From PSRF01 sp046726155 (lineage in GTDB: Bacteria > Acidobacteriota > Blastocatellia > Pyrinomonadales > Pyrinomonadaceae), in assembly GCA_046726155.1 (NCBI GenBank), contig JBKOZZ010000005.1, positions 5,997-69,996 of the forward strand: a stretch of DNA of 64,000 nt, given 5' to 3'. The notes below the pieces were generated by a model, which was not told the origin of the DNA, ran no database searches, and worked only from the letters and a program-made list of their open reading frames with translations. Every line of letters starts with the position of its first letter. The first letter of the stretch is position 1. Positions 8,969-17,951 of this stretch are shown in pieces. Position numbers and translations under genes: made by a program.

Positions 8969-11050
8969 GTGACTGACGAAGCTCCTACCAACCGGCTCAT
9001 TAACGAGACAAGCCCCTATCTCTTGCAGCACGCCCACAATCCGGTGGATTGGTTTCCCTGGGGCGACGAAGCATTCGAAATTGCCAGGCGAGAGCAAAAG
9101 CCCATTCTGTTGAGCATTGGTTACTCCGCCTGCCACTGGTGTCACGTGATGGAGCACGAGTCGTTTGAGAACGAGGCGATTGCCACTCTCATGAACGATA
9201 ATTTCGTAAATATCAAGGTTGATCGAGAGGAAAGGCCCGACCTGGATCAGATATATATGAACGCGGTGCAGATGATGACGCATCACGGTGGCTGGCCGAT
9301 GACAGTTTTTCTTACGCCGGAGGCCGTTCCTTTTTATGCAGGTACCTACTTCCCTCCCGAAGATCGATACAACATGCCCGGTTTTCCTCGCGTGCTTATC
9401 AGCGTCGCTGAGGCTTATCGCGAACGGGCCGATGATGTTCAGCAAACGGCCGCGTCAATTCTCAACGAATTGCAGCGCTCGACTACCACTCTCGAATCAA
9501 GCGAATTGCTTTCGGCTGAACTCCTTGATACTGCGTATCGAGGAATTATAAAGAACTACGACTCATCTAATGGTGGTTTCGGCGGCGCGCCAAAGTTTCC
9601 TCCGGCAATGACTCTTGAGTTTCTTCTTCATACGTTTTATCGCACCGGCGACCAGAAAGCTCTGGAAATAGTCCGCCACACATGTCGAAAAATGGCTGAA
9701 GGTGGCATTTACGATCAGCTCGGTGGTGGTTTTCACCGGTATGCGACAGACGCCCGCTGGCTCGTGCCCCACTTCGAGAAAATGCTTTATGACAATGCCC
9801 TCCTGTCGCGGCTTTATCTTCACTACTACCAGGTCAGTCGCGACGAAGTGGCGCGAGCAGTTGCTGAAGGAATCCTCGATTACGTAGTGCGGGAAATGAC
9901 CGGCCCGGACGGAAGTTTTTATTCCACCCAGGATGCCGATTCGGAAGGTGTCGAAGGCAAGTTCTTTGTCTGGAGCTTAGACGAGGTCAAGCAGCTTCTC
10001 GGTGAACGCGATGCAGCACTTTTCTCTGCATACTACAACGTGACCAGCGCCGGAAACTTTGAAGGCGACAATATTTTGAATATCACGCGCGAACTGTCCG
10101 AGGTTGCAGCCACAGAGAATTCAACACTTGAGGAACTAAGAGCAGCCTTGGACCGATCTCTCAAAATCTTGTTTGCGGCCCGAGAAAAGAGAGTTAAGCC
10201 GGCTCGCGATGAGAAAGTCTTGACGGCCTGGAATGGCTTGATGCTGTCCAGCTTTGCGGAAGCTACGGCAATTCTTTCCCGATCTGACTATCTGGCAGTT
10301 GCGAAGCATAATGCCCAGTTCGTACTAGATAATCTGCGCCGGGACGGATTGCTTCTGAGGACTTACAAAGACGGTCAGGCAAAGCTTAACGCCTATCTGG
10401 AGGATTACGCTTTTCTTATTGACGGGCTAGCGACTTTGTTTGAGGCGACCGGAGAGCTTCAGTGGCTTGAAGAGGCCCGCACCCTGACCGCCAAAATGAT
10501 TGAGGAATTCTGGGATGAGGAGGAGGGAGGCTTCTTCTATACCGGCCGAAGTCATGAAAATTTGATCGTTCGGTCAAAAGACTTTTTCGATAACGCCACG
10601 CCGGCAGGAAATTCAGTCGCGGCCGAGGTTCTATTACGAATCGGCCTGCTTACTGACAACAGCGACTATCAAAGACGTGCCGCGACCATTCTTCGTTTGA
10701 TGGCCGCCGCCATTCGACGTTACCCGTCCGGCTTTGGCCGGTTGCTCTGCGCGCTCGATTTTCATTTGGGATCGCCTCAGGAGATTGCGATCATCGGAGA
10801 GAGTGATGCGCCGGAAACGCGATTGTTGCTCGACGAGATTTGGAAGGTGTATCTGCCCAATAAGGTCGTTGCGCAAGCCTCTTTCGACAATACATCGGCC
10901 ACCGAGATCATTCCGCTCCTTCGAGAGCGCCCCCAGCTGGACAACAAGGCCACAGCCTATGTCTGCGAACATTTCATCTGCAAAAAACCCGCGACCAGTG
11001 CAGCAGAATTGGCCTCACAATTGCAAAATCAGACTGTTTCCACGGGCTGA
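8969..11050 (+). CDS. DUF255 thioredoxin-fold protein (YyaL/SSP411 family)
   Basis: A 693-residue protein with an N-terminal thioredoxin-like domain and a long alpha/alpha barrel behind it. The family hallmark NPVDWFPWGDEAF is near 24-36, and the redox-like SACHWCHVMEHESF (Cys55, Cys58) is intact. The barrel resembles N-acylglucosamine epimerase and cellulase folds, but no reaction is established for the family. The start is GTG at 8969 with only a GAGAG-type ribosome site. It appears monocistronic, and the ~300-base gap upstream holds the ETF-QO control region. Length is typical. Confidence 0.88.
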   Translation: MTDEAPTNRLINETSPYLLQHAHNPVDWFPWGDEAFEIARREQKPILLSIGYSACHWCHVMEHESFENEAIATLMNDNFVNIKVDREERPDLDQIYMNAVQMMTHHGGWPMTVFLTPEAVPFYAGTYFPPEDRYNMPGFPRVLISVAEAYRERADDVQQTAASILNELQRSTTTLESSELLSAELLDTAYRGIIKNYDSSNGGFGGAPKFPPAMTLEFLLHTFYRTGDQKALEIVRHTCRKMAEGGIYDQLGGGFHRYATDARWLVPHFEKMLYDNALLSRLYLHYYQVSRDEVARAVAEGILDYVVREMTGPDGSFYSTQDADSEGVEGKFFVWSLDEVKQLLGERDAALFSAYYNVTSAGNFEGDNILNITRELSEVAATENSTLEELRAALDRSLKILFAAREKRVKPARDEKVLTAWNGLMLSSFAEATAILSRSDYLAVAKHNAQFVLDNLRRDGLLLRTYKDGQAKLNAYLEDYAFLIDGLATLFEATGELQWLEEARTLTAKMIEEFWDEEEGGFFYTGRSHENLIVRSKDFFDNATPAGNSVAAEVLLRIGLLTDNSDYQRRAATILRLMAAAIRRYPSGFGRLLCALDFHLGSPQEIAIIGESDAPETRLLLDEIWKVYLPNKVVAQASFDNTSATEIIPLLRERPQLDNKATAYVCEHFICKKPATSAAELASQLQNQTVSTG

Positions 11051-11374
11051 ACCGCCGCTTGCGACTTCTTGACCTCTGGTAACCACATTGTACCTGGCGG
11101 AAAACGCGCGACGACCGGGTGCAAACGCCATAAGGCTAAGCGGCTGACCTTTTCCGGCTACAACCCAATCGCATGACAGTATTGACTCCAAGCTACTGAA
11201 AGGGTTATCTTTACCGGTGCCAAACACCGTTGGCATACAGCCAACACGGGCTGGCAATCCAATATTCATCTGCACAGTTTTTCCGCTCGTCGACAAACGT
11301 CTCGATCTCTCAGCAAAACCAGACCCGGTCCAGGCAGGGTAATTCACTCTGCTTTAACAAAGGGCATCTAGAAA
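11051..11374 (+). other. Gap with locally structured sequence before the HD-GYP/GGDEF gene
   Basis: A 324-base gap without a credible gene. It contains several small hairpins, for example GGTGCCAAACACC and GTTGGCATACAGCCAAC around 11216-11245. A G/C-rich block at about 11100-11160 superficially resembles a structured RNA leader. No riboswitch class could be matched by eye. Confidence 0.25.
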
Positions 11375-13918
11375 ATGAGCCAAAAAAAGAATTGGAAGAG
11401 CACCGTTCTCCTAAACAGCATCTCGGCCGTCGCGGCATTACTCCTGTGCTCAGCGCTGGTATCCACGGTGACGTTACCATTCCTCTCCAGTGCCGGGTTG
11501 TTGTCCTGGTTAGTGCTCCTCGTTCTGACGCTTGCGGCAAGTCGGTTTACGGTTTCCATTACCACGAGTGTCGGCGTGAGTCAGAGTCGGAAGTCGCTGG
11601 CTGATGCGCTGGTCTTCCTTGCAGTTATTCTTTATGCCGTGCCACCCTCGGAGACCGCGGGGCCGGCCACTTTGCTGGCAGCAATCGTTGGTTTCGTTTC
11701 GACCTATGGACTGTCGAGCCGTAAGGAATCGATCACCACAACGGCAATTGCCGTCATCTCAACTTTCTTCTCAGCGTCCTGCTATGGCTTCCTTGCGACT
11801 GTCTTTGCGAACGACTTTTCCCTTAGCCCGGATCGCGGATTGCCCTTGAATGTCTTGCTCGTGCCGCTTTGCGTGCTCGCCATTCTCCAATACTTCCTGA
11901 GCACGCTGGCAACGGTCTATTTTCTAAACATCGTTGACGGTAGACCTCGTGTTCTTCCTTCACAGGAAAGTATTGTTTGGACTTTAACCACCCAGGTCGC
12001 CGGCGCTGCTTCTGCCGTACTTTTTTATTCAGCAATCCATGGTGCGGGCGTGCCATTCATTCTGCTTGGGTTGTTGATTACAGGTCTCATGCATTTGCTC
12101 TACAGGTTTAACGAGAAACGCCTCGATGACGTGCGCCGTTCCGAAGCTGAACAGCGGCGGCACGTCGAGGAGATGGCGACGATTCACATGAACACAATTG
12201 AGTCGCTGGCAATCGCGATCGATGCGAAGGATCAGACGACTCATGGTCACGTTCGTCGCACTCAGATCTACGCTTCAGAGATGGGCAAGCTCTTTAAACT
12301 GGGCGCCAAAGAGGTTCAAGCGCTTTTCGCCGGGGCTTTGTTGCATGACATCGGCAAACTAGCAGTGCCTGAATATATTCTCAACAAACCTGGCAAATTA
12401 ACGGAGGCGGAATTTGCCAAGATGAAAATCCATCCGACTGTTGGTGGAGACATTCTCAAGCGCGTCAACTTCCCTTACCCGGTCGAAGAGATTGTTCGTT
12501 ACCATCATGAAAAATGGGACGGTAGTGGTTATCCAAAAGGCCTCAAGGGCGAAGCCATTCCACTGTTGGCGAGAATCATCTCGGTAGTGGATTTTTATGA
12601 CGCTACGCGCTGTGATCGACCTTATCGCAAGGGCATGAAGCGTGAAGATTCGCTGGCGTTACTCAGGAGCATGGAGGGAAATGCTTTTGATCCTCAGGTA
12701 GTCAATAAGTTCATTGCTCACGTCGAGAAGTTTGACCAGCTAATTGCGGCCGAAGATATTCAAGAGCAGGTAGAGTCAGAAGCCGCCACACCCGATTATC
12801 TAACGAAGACGAAACCGGATGCCGGTCTCGCGTCTAACCAGGTCGGCACAACCGAGGATAACGACGCTGGATTCAGATCGATCTCGGAAGCGCAGCGAGA
12901 AGTATTCGCCCTTCATGAGATCGCCCAAACTATCGGTTCTTCGTTGAATCTCAATGACACCGTAACACTTGTGTCCAACAAACTTCGCGCCATCGTTCCC
13001 TTTGAAACCTGCATCATCTTTGTGGTCGACGAAAAATCCGGAAGGGCCATTGCTGCCCACGCAGCCGGCGAACATGCCGACATCTTTAACCATCGGCGGA
13101 TGGATGTGGGTGATGGCATAACAGGATGGGTTATTGCGAATGCCAGGTCGATGTGTAATGCGTCGCCGGAACTCGATCTTGTCGGAGTACCTGAGGAAGT
13201 CTCCAAGAATTATCGGGGCGTGCTTGTCTCGCCGTTGCTTCGAGAAGATGGGGCCTTCGGAGCAATCACGCTTTACTCCAAGAGCCGGACTTCTTATACG
13301 ACCGAACACGTTCGCCTGCTCGAGTCTGTTTGCCAGCACGCGTCCTGTGCTCTTAACAATGCTTTGACGTTTGAGAAAACGAAGGAGAGTGCTCTTGTCG
13401 ATCCGCTGACTGAATTACCTAACGCTCGTGGATTCTACATGATGCTCGAGCAAAAAATCGCGGAATGCCAGCGCATGACCAACGAGTCGCTGGCAGTCGT
13501 CAGTATGGACATTGATGACTTCAGGGACATCAATGATCGCTACGGACATACGATCGGCGATCGAGTGCTGGCCAGTGCTGCCGGAGTGATCAGAAAAGAA
13601 CTGCGTCAGATGGATATTTTGACGCGCTACGCTGGTGACGAATTTGTCGCGATCATGCCAATGGCATCCACTGTCATGGCAGCATCTATTGGCGAACGAA
13701 TACGAACCGCTCTAGAAGAACAGAAGTTTTCCGTGCGAACCGAGACCGTTGCGCGGCTGGGGATAAGCATCGGTGTGGCCTGCTTTCCCGAAGACGGCGA
13801 AACGACCGAAGAGCTCCTTACTGCGGCCGCGCGTAAGATGCAAAGCAACAAGCATTCTCGTAAGACGGTGATAACTCTCGCAAACAGCCCGATAACGGTG
13901 ATTGACGCTCTCCGCTAA
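11375..13918 (+). CDS. Membrane HD-GYP / GAF / GGDEF cyclic-di-GMP protein
   Basis: An 847-residue protein combining opposite c-di-GMP activities. About seven or eight membrane helices occupy 1-240. An HD-GYP phosphodiesterase domain follows (about 270-460), with HDIGK near 325 and HHEKWDGSGYP near 377-387, so the GYP element is intact. A GAF domain is at about 515-660. The GGDEF cyclase domain (about 675-835) has its active loop written AGDEF (near 752-756), a variant often active. It probably senses membrane and small-molecule signals and sets local c-di-GMP. The ATG at 11375 follows an AAAGGG site. A clear terminator follows the gene. Confidence 0.9.
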   Translation: MSQKKNWKSTVLLNSISAVAALLLCSALVSTVTLPFLSSAGLLSWLVLLVLTLAASRFTVSITTSVGVSQSRKSLADALVFLAVILYAVPPSETAGPATLLAAIVGFVSTYGLSSRKESITTTAIAVISTFFSASCYGFLATVFANDFSLSPDRGLPLNVLLVPLCVLAILQYFLSTLATVYFLNIVDGRPRVLPSQESIVWTLTTQVAGAASAVLFYSAIHGAGVPFILLGLLITGLMHLLYRFNEKRLDDVRRSEAEQRRHVEEMATIHMNTIESLAIAIDAKDQTTHGHVRRTQIYASEMGKLFKLGAKEVQALFAGALLHDIGKLAVPEYILNKPGKLTEAEFAKMKIHPTVGGDILKRVNFPYPVEEIVRYHHEKWDGSGYPKGLKGEAIPLLARIISVVDFYDATRCDRPYRKGMKREDSLALLRSMEGNAFDPQVVNKFIAHVEKFDQLIAAEDIQEQVESEAATPDYLTKTKPDAGLASNQVGTTEDNDAGFRSISEAQREVFALHEIAQTIGSSLNLNDTVTLVSNKLRAIVPFETCIIFVVDEKSGRAIAAHAAGEHADIFNHRRMDVGDGITGWVIANARSMCNASPELDLVGVPEEVSKNYRGVLVSPLLREDGAFGAITLYSKSRTSYTTEHVRLLESVCQHASCALNNALTFEKTKESALVDPLTELPNARGFYMMLEQKIAECQRMTNESLAVVSMDIDDFRDINDRYGHTIGDRVLASAAGVIRKELRQMDILTRYAGDEFVAIMPMASTVMAASIGERIRTALEEQKFSVRTETVARLGISIGVACFPEDGETTEELLTAAARKMQSNKHSRKTVITLANSPITVIDALR

Positions 13919-13940
13919 ACAAAGCTCAATGCTTTTCAAA

Positions 13941-13978
13941 ATGCGCACATCGCTAGTCTGCGGTGTGCGCTTTTCTTT
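13941..13978 (+). terminator. Rho-independent terminator after the c-di-GMP gene
   Basis: A 10-pair stem from 13943-13952 against 13961-13970 (GCGCACA core with TGTGCGC, one G-T pair), an 8-base loop, then TTTTCTTT. It lies 24 bases after the stop codon. Confidence 0.8.
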
Positions 13979-14185
13979 AGCTCAGAGGCATGAGGTTGTT
14001 CAGCTCCTCGTAAGGCGACTGGGAACTTGTAGAGCAAAATAAAGAGCCTGTGTCAAATCAGCCTCGTTTTGCACGTCGTTACAAACCTCGCGTATAATCC
14101 AACATGCTATTGCGACAACGTTCAAATCCAATCTTCATTCAGCTAGCCACCGTTAATGACGATTCAATAGGCGACAAAACAGACA

Positions 14186-15346
14186 GTGGGCAAGTCAAAC
14201 TACGAGATGAGAAAGAGTACGCCGGAGCCTTCCCGCCTCGGAGTAGAAGACATAAGCGCAACGGGCGTGATGGAACAAGAATCTCCTGAGGTCGCAGACA
14301 CCGGAAACCTCCAGCAGAGACGCGAGAAACTGAAAGAGGCGCAGAAGGGCCGGCTCGCCGATCTGGATCGAGAAACACTAATCAACATCTATCACCAAAT
14401 GCTGCTCGTCCGTCGCTTCGAGGAGAAATCGGCGGAGGCCTATAGCGCCGGAAAAATCGGGGGCTTCTGCCATCTTTACATTGGCCAGGAAGCGGTCGCT
14501 ATCGGCTCAATCTCAGCAATCCGCAAAGATGATTACGTGTTGACCAGCTATCGTGAGCACGCCCATGCCATCGCCAAGGGGATCTCCCCGGATTCAGTAA
14601 TGGCGGAACTCTTTGGTAAAGCAACTGGATGCTCAAAAGGCAAGGGCGGGTCAATGCACATGTTCGACAAGGAAGTTAACTTTCTGGGCGGGCATGCCAT
14701 TGTAGGAGGACAAATTCCGCTGGCTACCGGTGTCGCCTTCGCCTCGAAATACAAGGGCACTGATCAAGTGACGCTTTGTTTCTTTGGGGAAGCGGCAGTC
14801 AATCAGGGAGCATTTCACGAGTCTCTGAACATGGCCCAGCTTTGGAAGCTGCCCTGCATTTACATCTGCGAGAACAACCAATACGGAATGGGTACGTCTC
14901 TGGAGCGTGCCATGTCGTCCCAGGATATTTCACAAAAAGCCTGCGCTTACGATATTGCAGCTGAGTTTGTCGATGGCATGGACGTGCTGGCGGTGCGCGA
15001 GGCGACCCTTCGAGCGGTCGAGCGTGCCCGCAAAAGTTACCTCCCTACTCTTCTCGAAGTTCGTACCTATCGCTTCATGGGCCACTCGATGTCTGACCCT
15101 GGAAACTATCGCACGCGGGCTGAGATTGAACGCTACCAGGAGCGCGATCCGATCAAGCTCTTCTCGGCAACTCTGAAGGAAGAAGGCGTATTGTCGGATA
15201 CAGAGCTTCAAAAGATTGAAGAGCAAATCAAAGAGCAGATTGAGCACGCTCTCGTATTTGCAGAGGAAAGTCCGCTGCCGGATCCGAAAGAACTGTACAC
15301 GGATGTTTACGCTAATCCCATTACTCCGGAAGGCGCTAGAAAGTAG
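14186..15346 (+). CDS. pdhA: Pyruvate dehydrogenase E1 component, alpha subunit
   Basis: Decarboxylates pyruvate with thiamine diphosphate as the alpha half of an alpha2beta2 E1. The family core begins near residue 55. A phosphorylation-loop-like region (YRFMGHSMSDPGNYRTR) and ENNQYGMGT are present. The thiamine/Mg motif, usually GDGA-x-N, reads GEAAVNQG with Glu202, a conservative but unusual change. The start is uncertain: GTG at 14186 gives 386 residues with a polar ~50-residue leader, and ATGs at 14207 and 14270 are alternatives; none has a strong ribosome site. It is followed by pdhB after 11 bases. Confidence 0.92.
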   Translation: MGKSNYEMRKSTPEPSRLGVEDISATGVMEQESPEVADTGNLQQRREKLKEAQKGRLADLDRETLINIYHQMLLVRRFEEKSAEAYSAGKIGGFCHLYIGQEAVAIGSISAIRKDDYVLTSYREHAHAIAKGISPDSVMAELFGKATGCSKGKGGSMHMFDKEVNFLGGHAIVGGQIPLATGVAFASKYKGTDQVTLCFFGEAAVNQGAFHESLNMAQLWKLPCIYICENNQYGMGTSLERAMSSQDISQKACAYDIAAEFVDGMDVLAVREATLRAVERARKSYLPTLLEVRTYRFMGHSMSDPGNYRTRAEIERYQERDPIKLFSATLKEEGVLSDTELQKIEEQIKEQIEHALVFAEESPLPDPKELYTDVYANPITPEGARK

Positions 15347-15357
15347 GAAATCTCTAA

Positions 15358-16338
15358 ATGGCTGTAGTAAACATGCGCGAGGCGCTCAATCAAGCTCTAC
15401 GTGAGGAGATGCTGCGCGATGAGAGGGTTTTCCTGATGGGTGAAGAGGTGGGCGCCTACCAGGGAGCGTACAAGGTTACCAAAGGCCTGCTCGAAGAACT
15501 GGGCGCGAAGCGCGTAATCGACACGCCGATCACCGAATTGGGTTTCGCCGGCTTAGGCGTGGGCGCGGCGATGGTCGGACTCCGGCCAATAGTGGAGTTT
15601 ATGACTTTCAACTTCTCTATTCTCGCCACTGACCAGATCATCAACTCCGCCGCCAAGATGCTTTACATGTCAGGCGGTCAGTTCAATATCCCGATTGTAT
15701 TTCGCGGCCCGGGCGGCTCGGCTTTCCAGGTGTCTTCTCAACATTCGCAGGCGCTCGAATCCTGGTTTGCATATTTTCCCGGCCTGAAGCTCGTGATGCC
15801 TTCCACCCCCGCAGACGCCAAAGGTCTCTTGAAATCGGCGATTCGCGATGACGACCCGGTGATCTTTATTGAACAGGAGCGAATGTACGGAAACAAGGGC
15901 GAGGTTCCCGATGATGACGATTTTACTATTCCGCTAGGCGTGGCTGACATCAAACGGGAAGGTACAGACGCCACAATAGTTGCGCGCTCATTGATGGTTC
16001 CCGTTGCCTTGAAGGCCGCGGAGGTGTTGGAAAAACAAGGCGTCTCCTGCGAAGTGATCGATCCGCGGACGATTCGACCACTAGACATTGTTACGATCAT
16101 CGAGTCGGTCAAGAAAACAAATCGGGCCGTGGTTGCCGAAGAATCACATCCCTTTTGCGGAGTGGCAGGGGAAATCTGTCAGGAGATTACGGAGCAGGCG
16201 TTCGACTACCTTGACGCACCTGTTAAGCGAGTCTCAGGCGCTGACGTTCCTATGCCCTACGCAAAGAATCTGGAAGACCAGGCTATTCCCAATGTGGACC
16301 AGCTTGTTGCGGCCGTTCGGGAAGTTGCTTACTTGTGA
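15358..16338 (+). CDS. pdhB: Pyruvate dehydrogenase E1 component, beta subunit
   Basis: A 326-residue E1 beta subunit, full length. It opens with AVVNMREALNQALREEM and carries the conserved MGEEVGAYQGAYKVTKGL, RVIDTPITELGFAG and GPGGSAFQVSSQHSQ segments that build the thiamine site with E1 alpha, plus the C-terminal transketolase-like domain. It lies 11 bases after pdhA, with a GGAAA ribosome site, so the two are surely co-transcribed. The gap to the E2 gene is filled by a heptanucleotide repeat array. Confidence 0.95.
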   Translation: MAVVNMREALNQALREEMLRDERVFLMGEEVGAYQGAYKVTKGLLEELGAKRVIDTPITELGFAGLGVGAAMVGLRPIVEFMTFNFSILATDQIINSAAKMLYMSGGQFNIPIVFRGPGGSAFQVSSQHSQALESWFAYFPGLKLVMPSTPADAKGLLKSAIRDDDPVIFIEQERMYGNKGEVPDDDDFTIPLGVADIKREGTDATIVARSLMVPVALKAAEVLEKQGVSCEVIDPRTIRPLDIVTIIESVKKTNRAVVAEESHPFCGVAGEICQEITEQAFDYLDAPVKRVSGADVPMPYAKNLEDQAIPNVDQLVAAVREVAYL

Positions 16339-16440
16339 ATAGTTCCGTGGTCAGTTGTCCGTTGTTGTTTTTCGCGTGCAAGTGGCGGCTGATTAAAGTT
16401 GAACAATTGACAACTGAGAGGGATAACTGACAAAGGACCA
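16339..16440. repeat. Mirrored heptanucleotide array (GTCAGTT type)
   Basis: Left units AGTTCCG/TGGTCAG/TTGTCCG (from 16341) and right units GAACAAT/TGACAAC/TGAGAGG/GATAACT/GACAAAG (from about 16401). It is the same style as 4931-5050. It lies between pdhB and the E2 gene, with its right end touching the E2 ribosome site. Confidence 0.7.
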
Positions 16441-16446
16441 ATTTGA

Positions 16447-17805
16447 ATGGCGACCCAGGTGATCATGCCCAAGCTCTCTCCAACGATGGAAGAGGGCCAA
16501 CTTTCTCGCTGGCTTAAGAAAGAAGGCGACAAGGTGTCGATGGGCGAACCGCTGGCGGAAATCGATACCGACAAAGCTACAATGGAGATGCAGGCACTCG
16601 GCAGCGGAGTGTTGCGAAAAATTCTCATCCAGGAAGGTGAATCGGCGCCGCTGGGCCAGTTGATAGCCATCATTGGCGAGCCTGACGAAGATATTTCCGC
16701 CCTCACGAACCAGGCCGCCACAACTAAGACAGCGAAAAGTTCTACAACAGCTTCGGAAGACGATAACAAAACTGAAGCGTCTGAAGCCTCCGAAGCAAGC
16801 GCACCAGCCGCGCCTGCCCAGGTAGTAGACAAGGCCGGCGCAGCCACCGGAAACGGGCGCGGGGAGCCACAGAGCGTTGAAGGCGCATCGGCTGGTCGTT
16901 TGATTGTTTCCCCTTTGGCGGCGCGCATGGCTGCGGAATCGGGAATAGATTTGCGCGAGGTGAGTGGGAGCGGCCCCGGCGGAAGAATTATTAAGCGCGA
17001 CGTCGAGGAAGTTATCAGTCACGGCAAGCCGGCAGCTCCCGTGACTGGCGGCCAACCGCCCCAGAGAAATCTTCGCGCAGTCTCTGCGATTCCCTTTCAA
17101 AAATCAGCGACCGCACAAGCCTCCCCTTATCGCGATGAACCGGCGAGTGAAATGCGTCGCACTATCGCCAAGCGCCTGGTAACTTCGCTCGGTCCGGTGC
17201 CGCATTTCTTCCTCACTATCGAAATAGAAATGGATCGCGCAGCTGAAATGCGCAAGGGAATAAATGATCTTGATCCTGAACTCAAGCTTAGCCTCAACGA
17301 CATCATCATCAAGGTGGCAGCCGCCGCTCTCATACAACATCCGCAGGTAAACGCTTCCTTTCAAGACAAGGCGGTAAGATACTACGAACATGCCGACATC
17401 GGTGTGGCCGTTGCTATTGAAGAAGGACTGATCACCCCGATTGTGCGTGCGGCGGATCAAAAGTCTCTCGGCGAAATCGCTGCCGAAGTTCGCGACCTGG
17501 CCGAGCGCGCCCGCAACCGCAAGCTGCGCCCCGAAGAATTCATGGGGGCAACATTCTCCATCAGCAACCTCGGAATGTTTGGCATAGAGGAGTTCACCGC
17601 CATCATCAACCCTCCCGAAGGGGCGATCCTGGCGGTGGGAGCGATGTCGCCCACACCGGTAGTTCGAAACAACGAGATCGTTGTGCGTCAGATGATGCGC
17701 GTTACCATGTCCTGCGATCACCGCGTAATCGACGGGGCTACCGGAGCGAAGTTCCTGCAAACTTTCAAAAAGATTCTCGAAAACCCCCTGTTCCTTGTTG
17801 TCTGA
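16447..17805 (+). CDS. pdhC: Dihydrolipoamide acetyltransferase, E2 of pyruvate dehydrogenase
   Basis: A 452-residue E2 with one lipoyl domain (1-78, lipoyl Lys43 in DTDKATME), an Ala/Thr/Ser-rich linker, a peripheral subunit-binding domain (about 155-190, VSPLAARMAAESGIDL then GPGGRI) and a catalytic domain ending with CDHRVIDG (His425, Asp429). It transfers the acetyl group from E1 to CoA. The ATG at 16447 has AAAGGA 9 bases upstream. E3 (lipoamide dehydrogenase) is not in this window and must be encoded elsewhere. A branched-chain 2-oxoacid complex is a less likely reading, given the E1 sequences. Confidence 0.93.
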   Translation: MATQVIMPKLSPTMEEGQLSRWLKKEGDKVSMGEPLAEIDTDKATMEMQALGSGVLRKILIQEGESAPLGQLIAIIGEPDEDISALTNQAATTKTAKSSTTASEDDNKTEASEASEASAPAAPAQVVDKAGAATGNGRGEPQSVEGASAGRLIVSPLAARMAAESGIDLREVSGSGPGGRIIKRDVEEVISHGKPAAPVTGGQPPQRNLRAVSAIPFQKSATAQASPYRDEPASEMRRTIAKRLVTSLGPVPHFFLTIEIEMDRAAEMRKGINDLDPELKLSLNDIIIKVAAAALIQHPQVNASFQDKAVRYYEHADIGVAVAIEEGLITPIVRAADQKSLGEIAAEVRDLAERARNRKLRPEEFMGATFSISNLGMFGIEEFTAIINPPEGAILAVGAMSPTPVVRNNEIVVRQMMRVTMSCDHRVIDGATGAKFLQTFKKILENPLFLVV

Positions 17806-17891
17806 GAAGAGTGCAGGGAAACCTTCTGTTTTCAATCCACGCCGTAGAGGAAGTTTCAGAACACCCCGACACGCTGGCTTACTAATGGTAA

Positions 17892-17950
17892 CGCAAACTG
17901 TTAGTTTGCGAGTTTCGTTGCCATGCTACCAGCGCAAACTAACAGTTTGC
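17892..17950. repeat. Pair of palindromes GCAAACTnnnAGTTTGC
   Basis: Two copies, 17892-17910 and 17933-17950, with loops of opposite sense (TGTTA and TAACA), so the whole unit is itself an inverted repeat around 17921. It lies between the convergent E2 and M14 peptidase genes. It may act as a transcription stop, although T-runs are poor. Confidence 0.65.
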
Positions 17951-17951
17951 T

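Noticed and set aside
11095..11170. c-di-GMP-I riboswitch
   Set aside because: Some words resemble the consensus, but the required stems and tetraloop/receptor could not be traced, so it is kept only as a low-interest lead.
17104..17835. A 243-codon open frame antisense to the E2 gene
   Set aside because: It is fully overlapped by the clearly real pdhC catalytic domain, and its translation has no family resemblance and biased composition.
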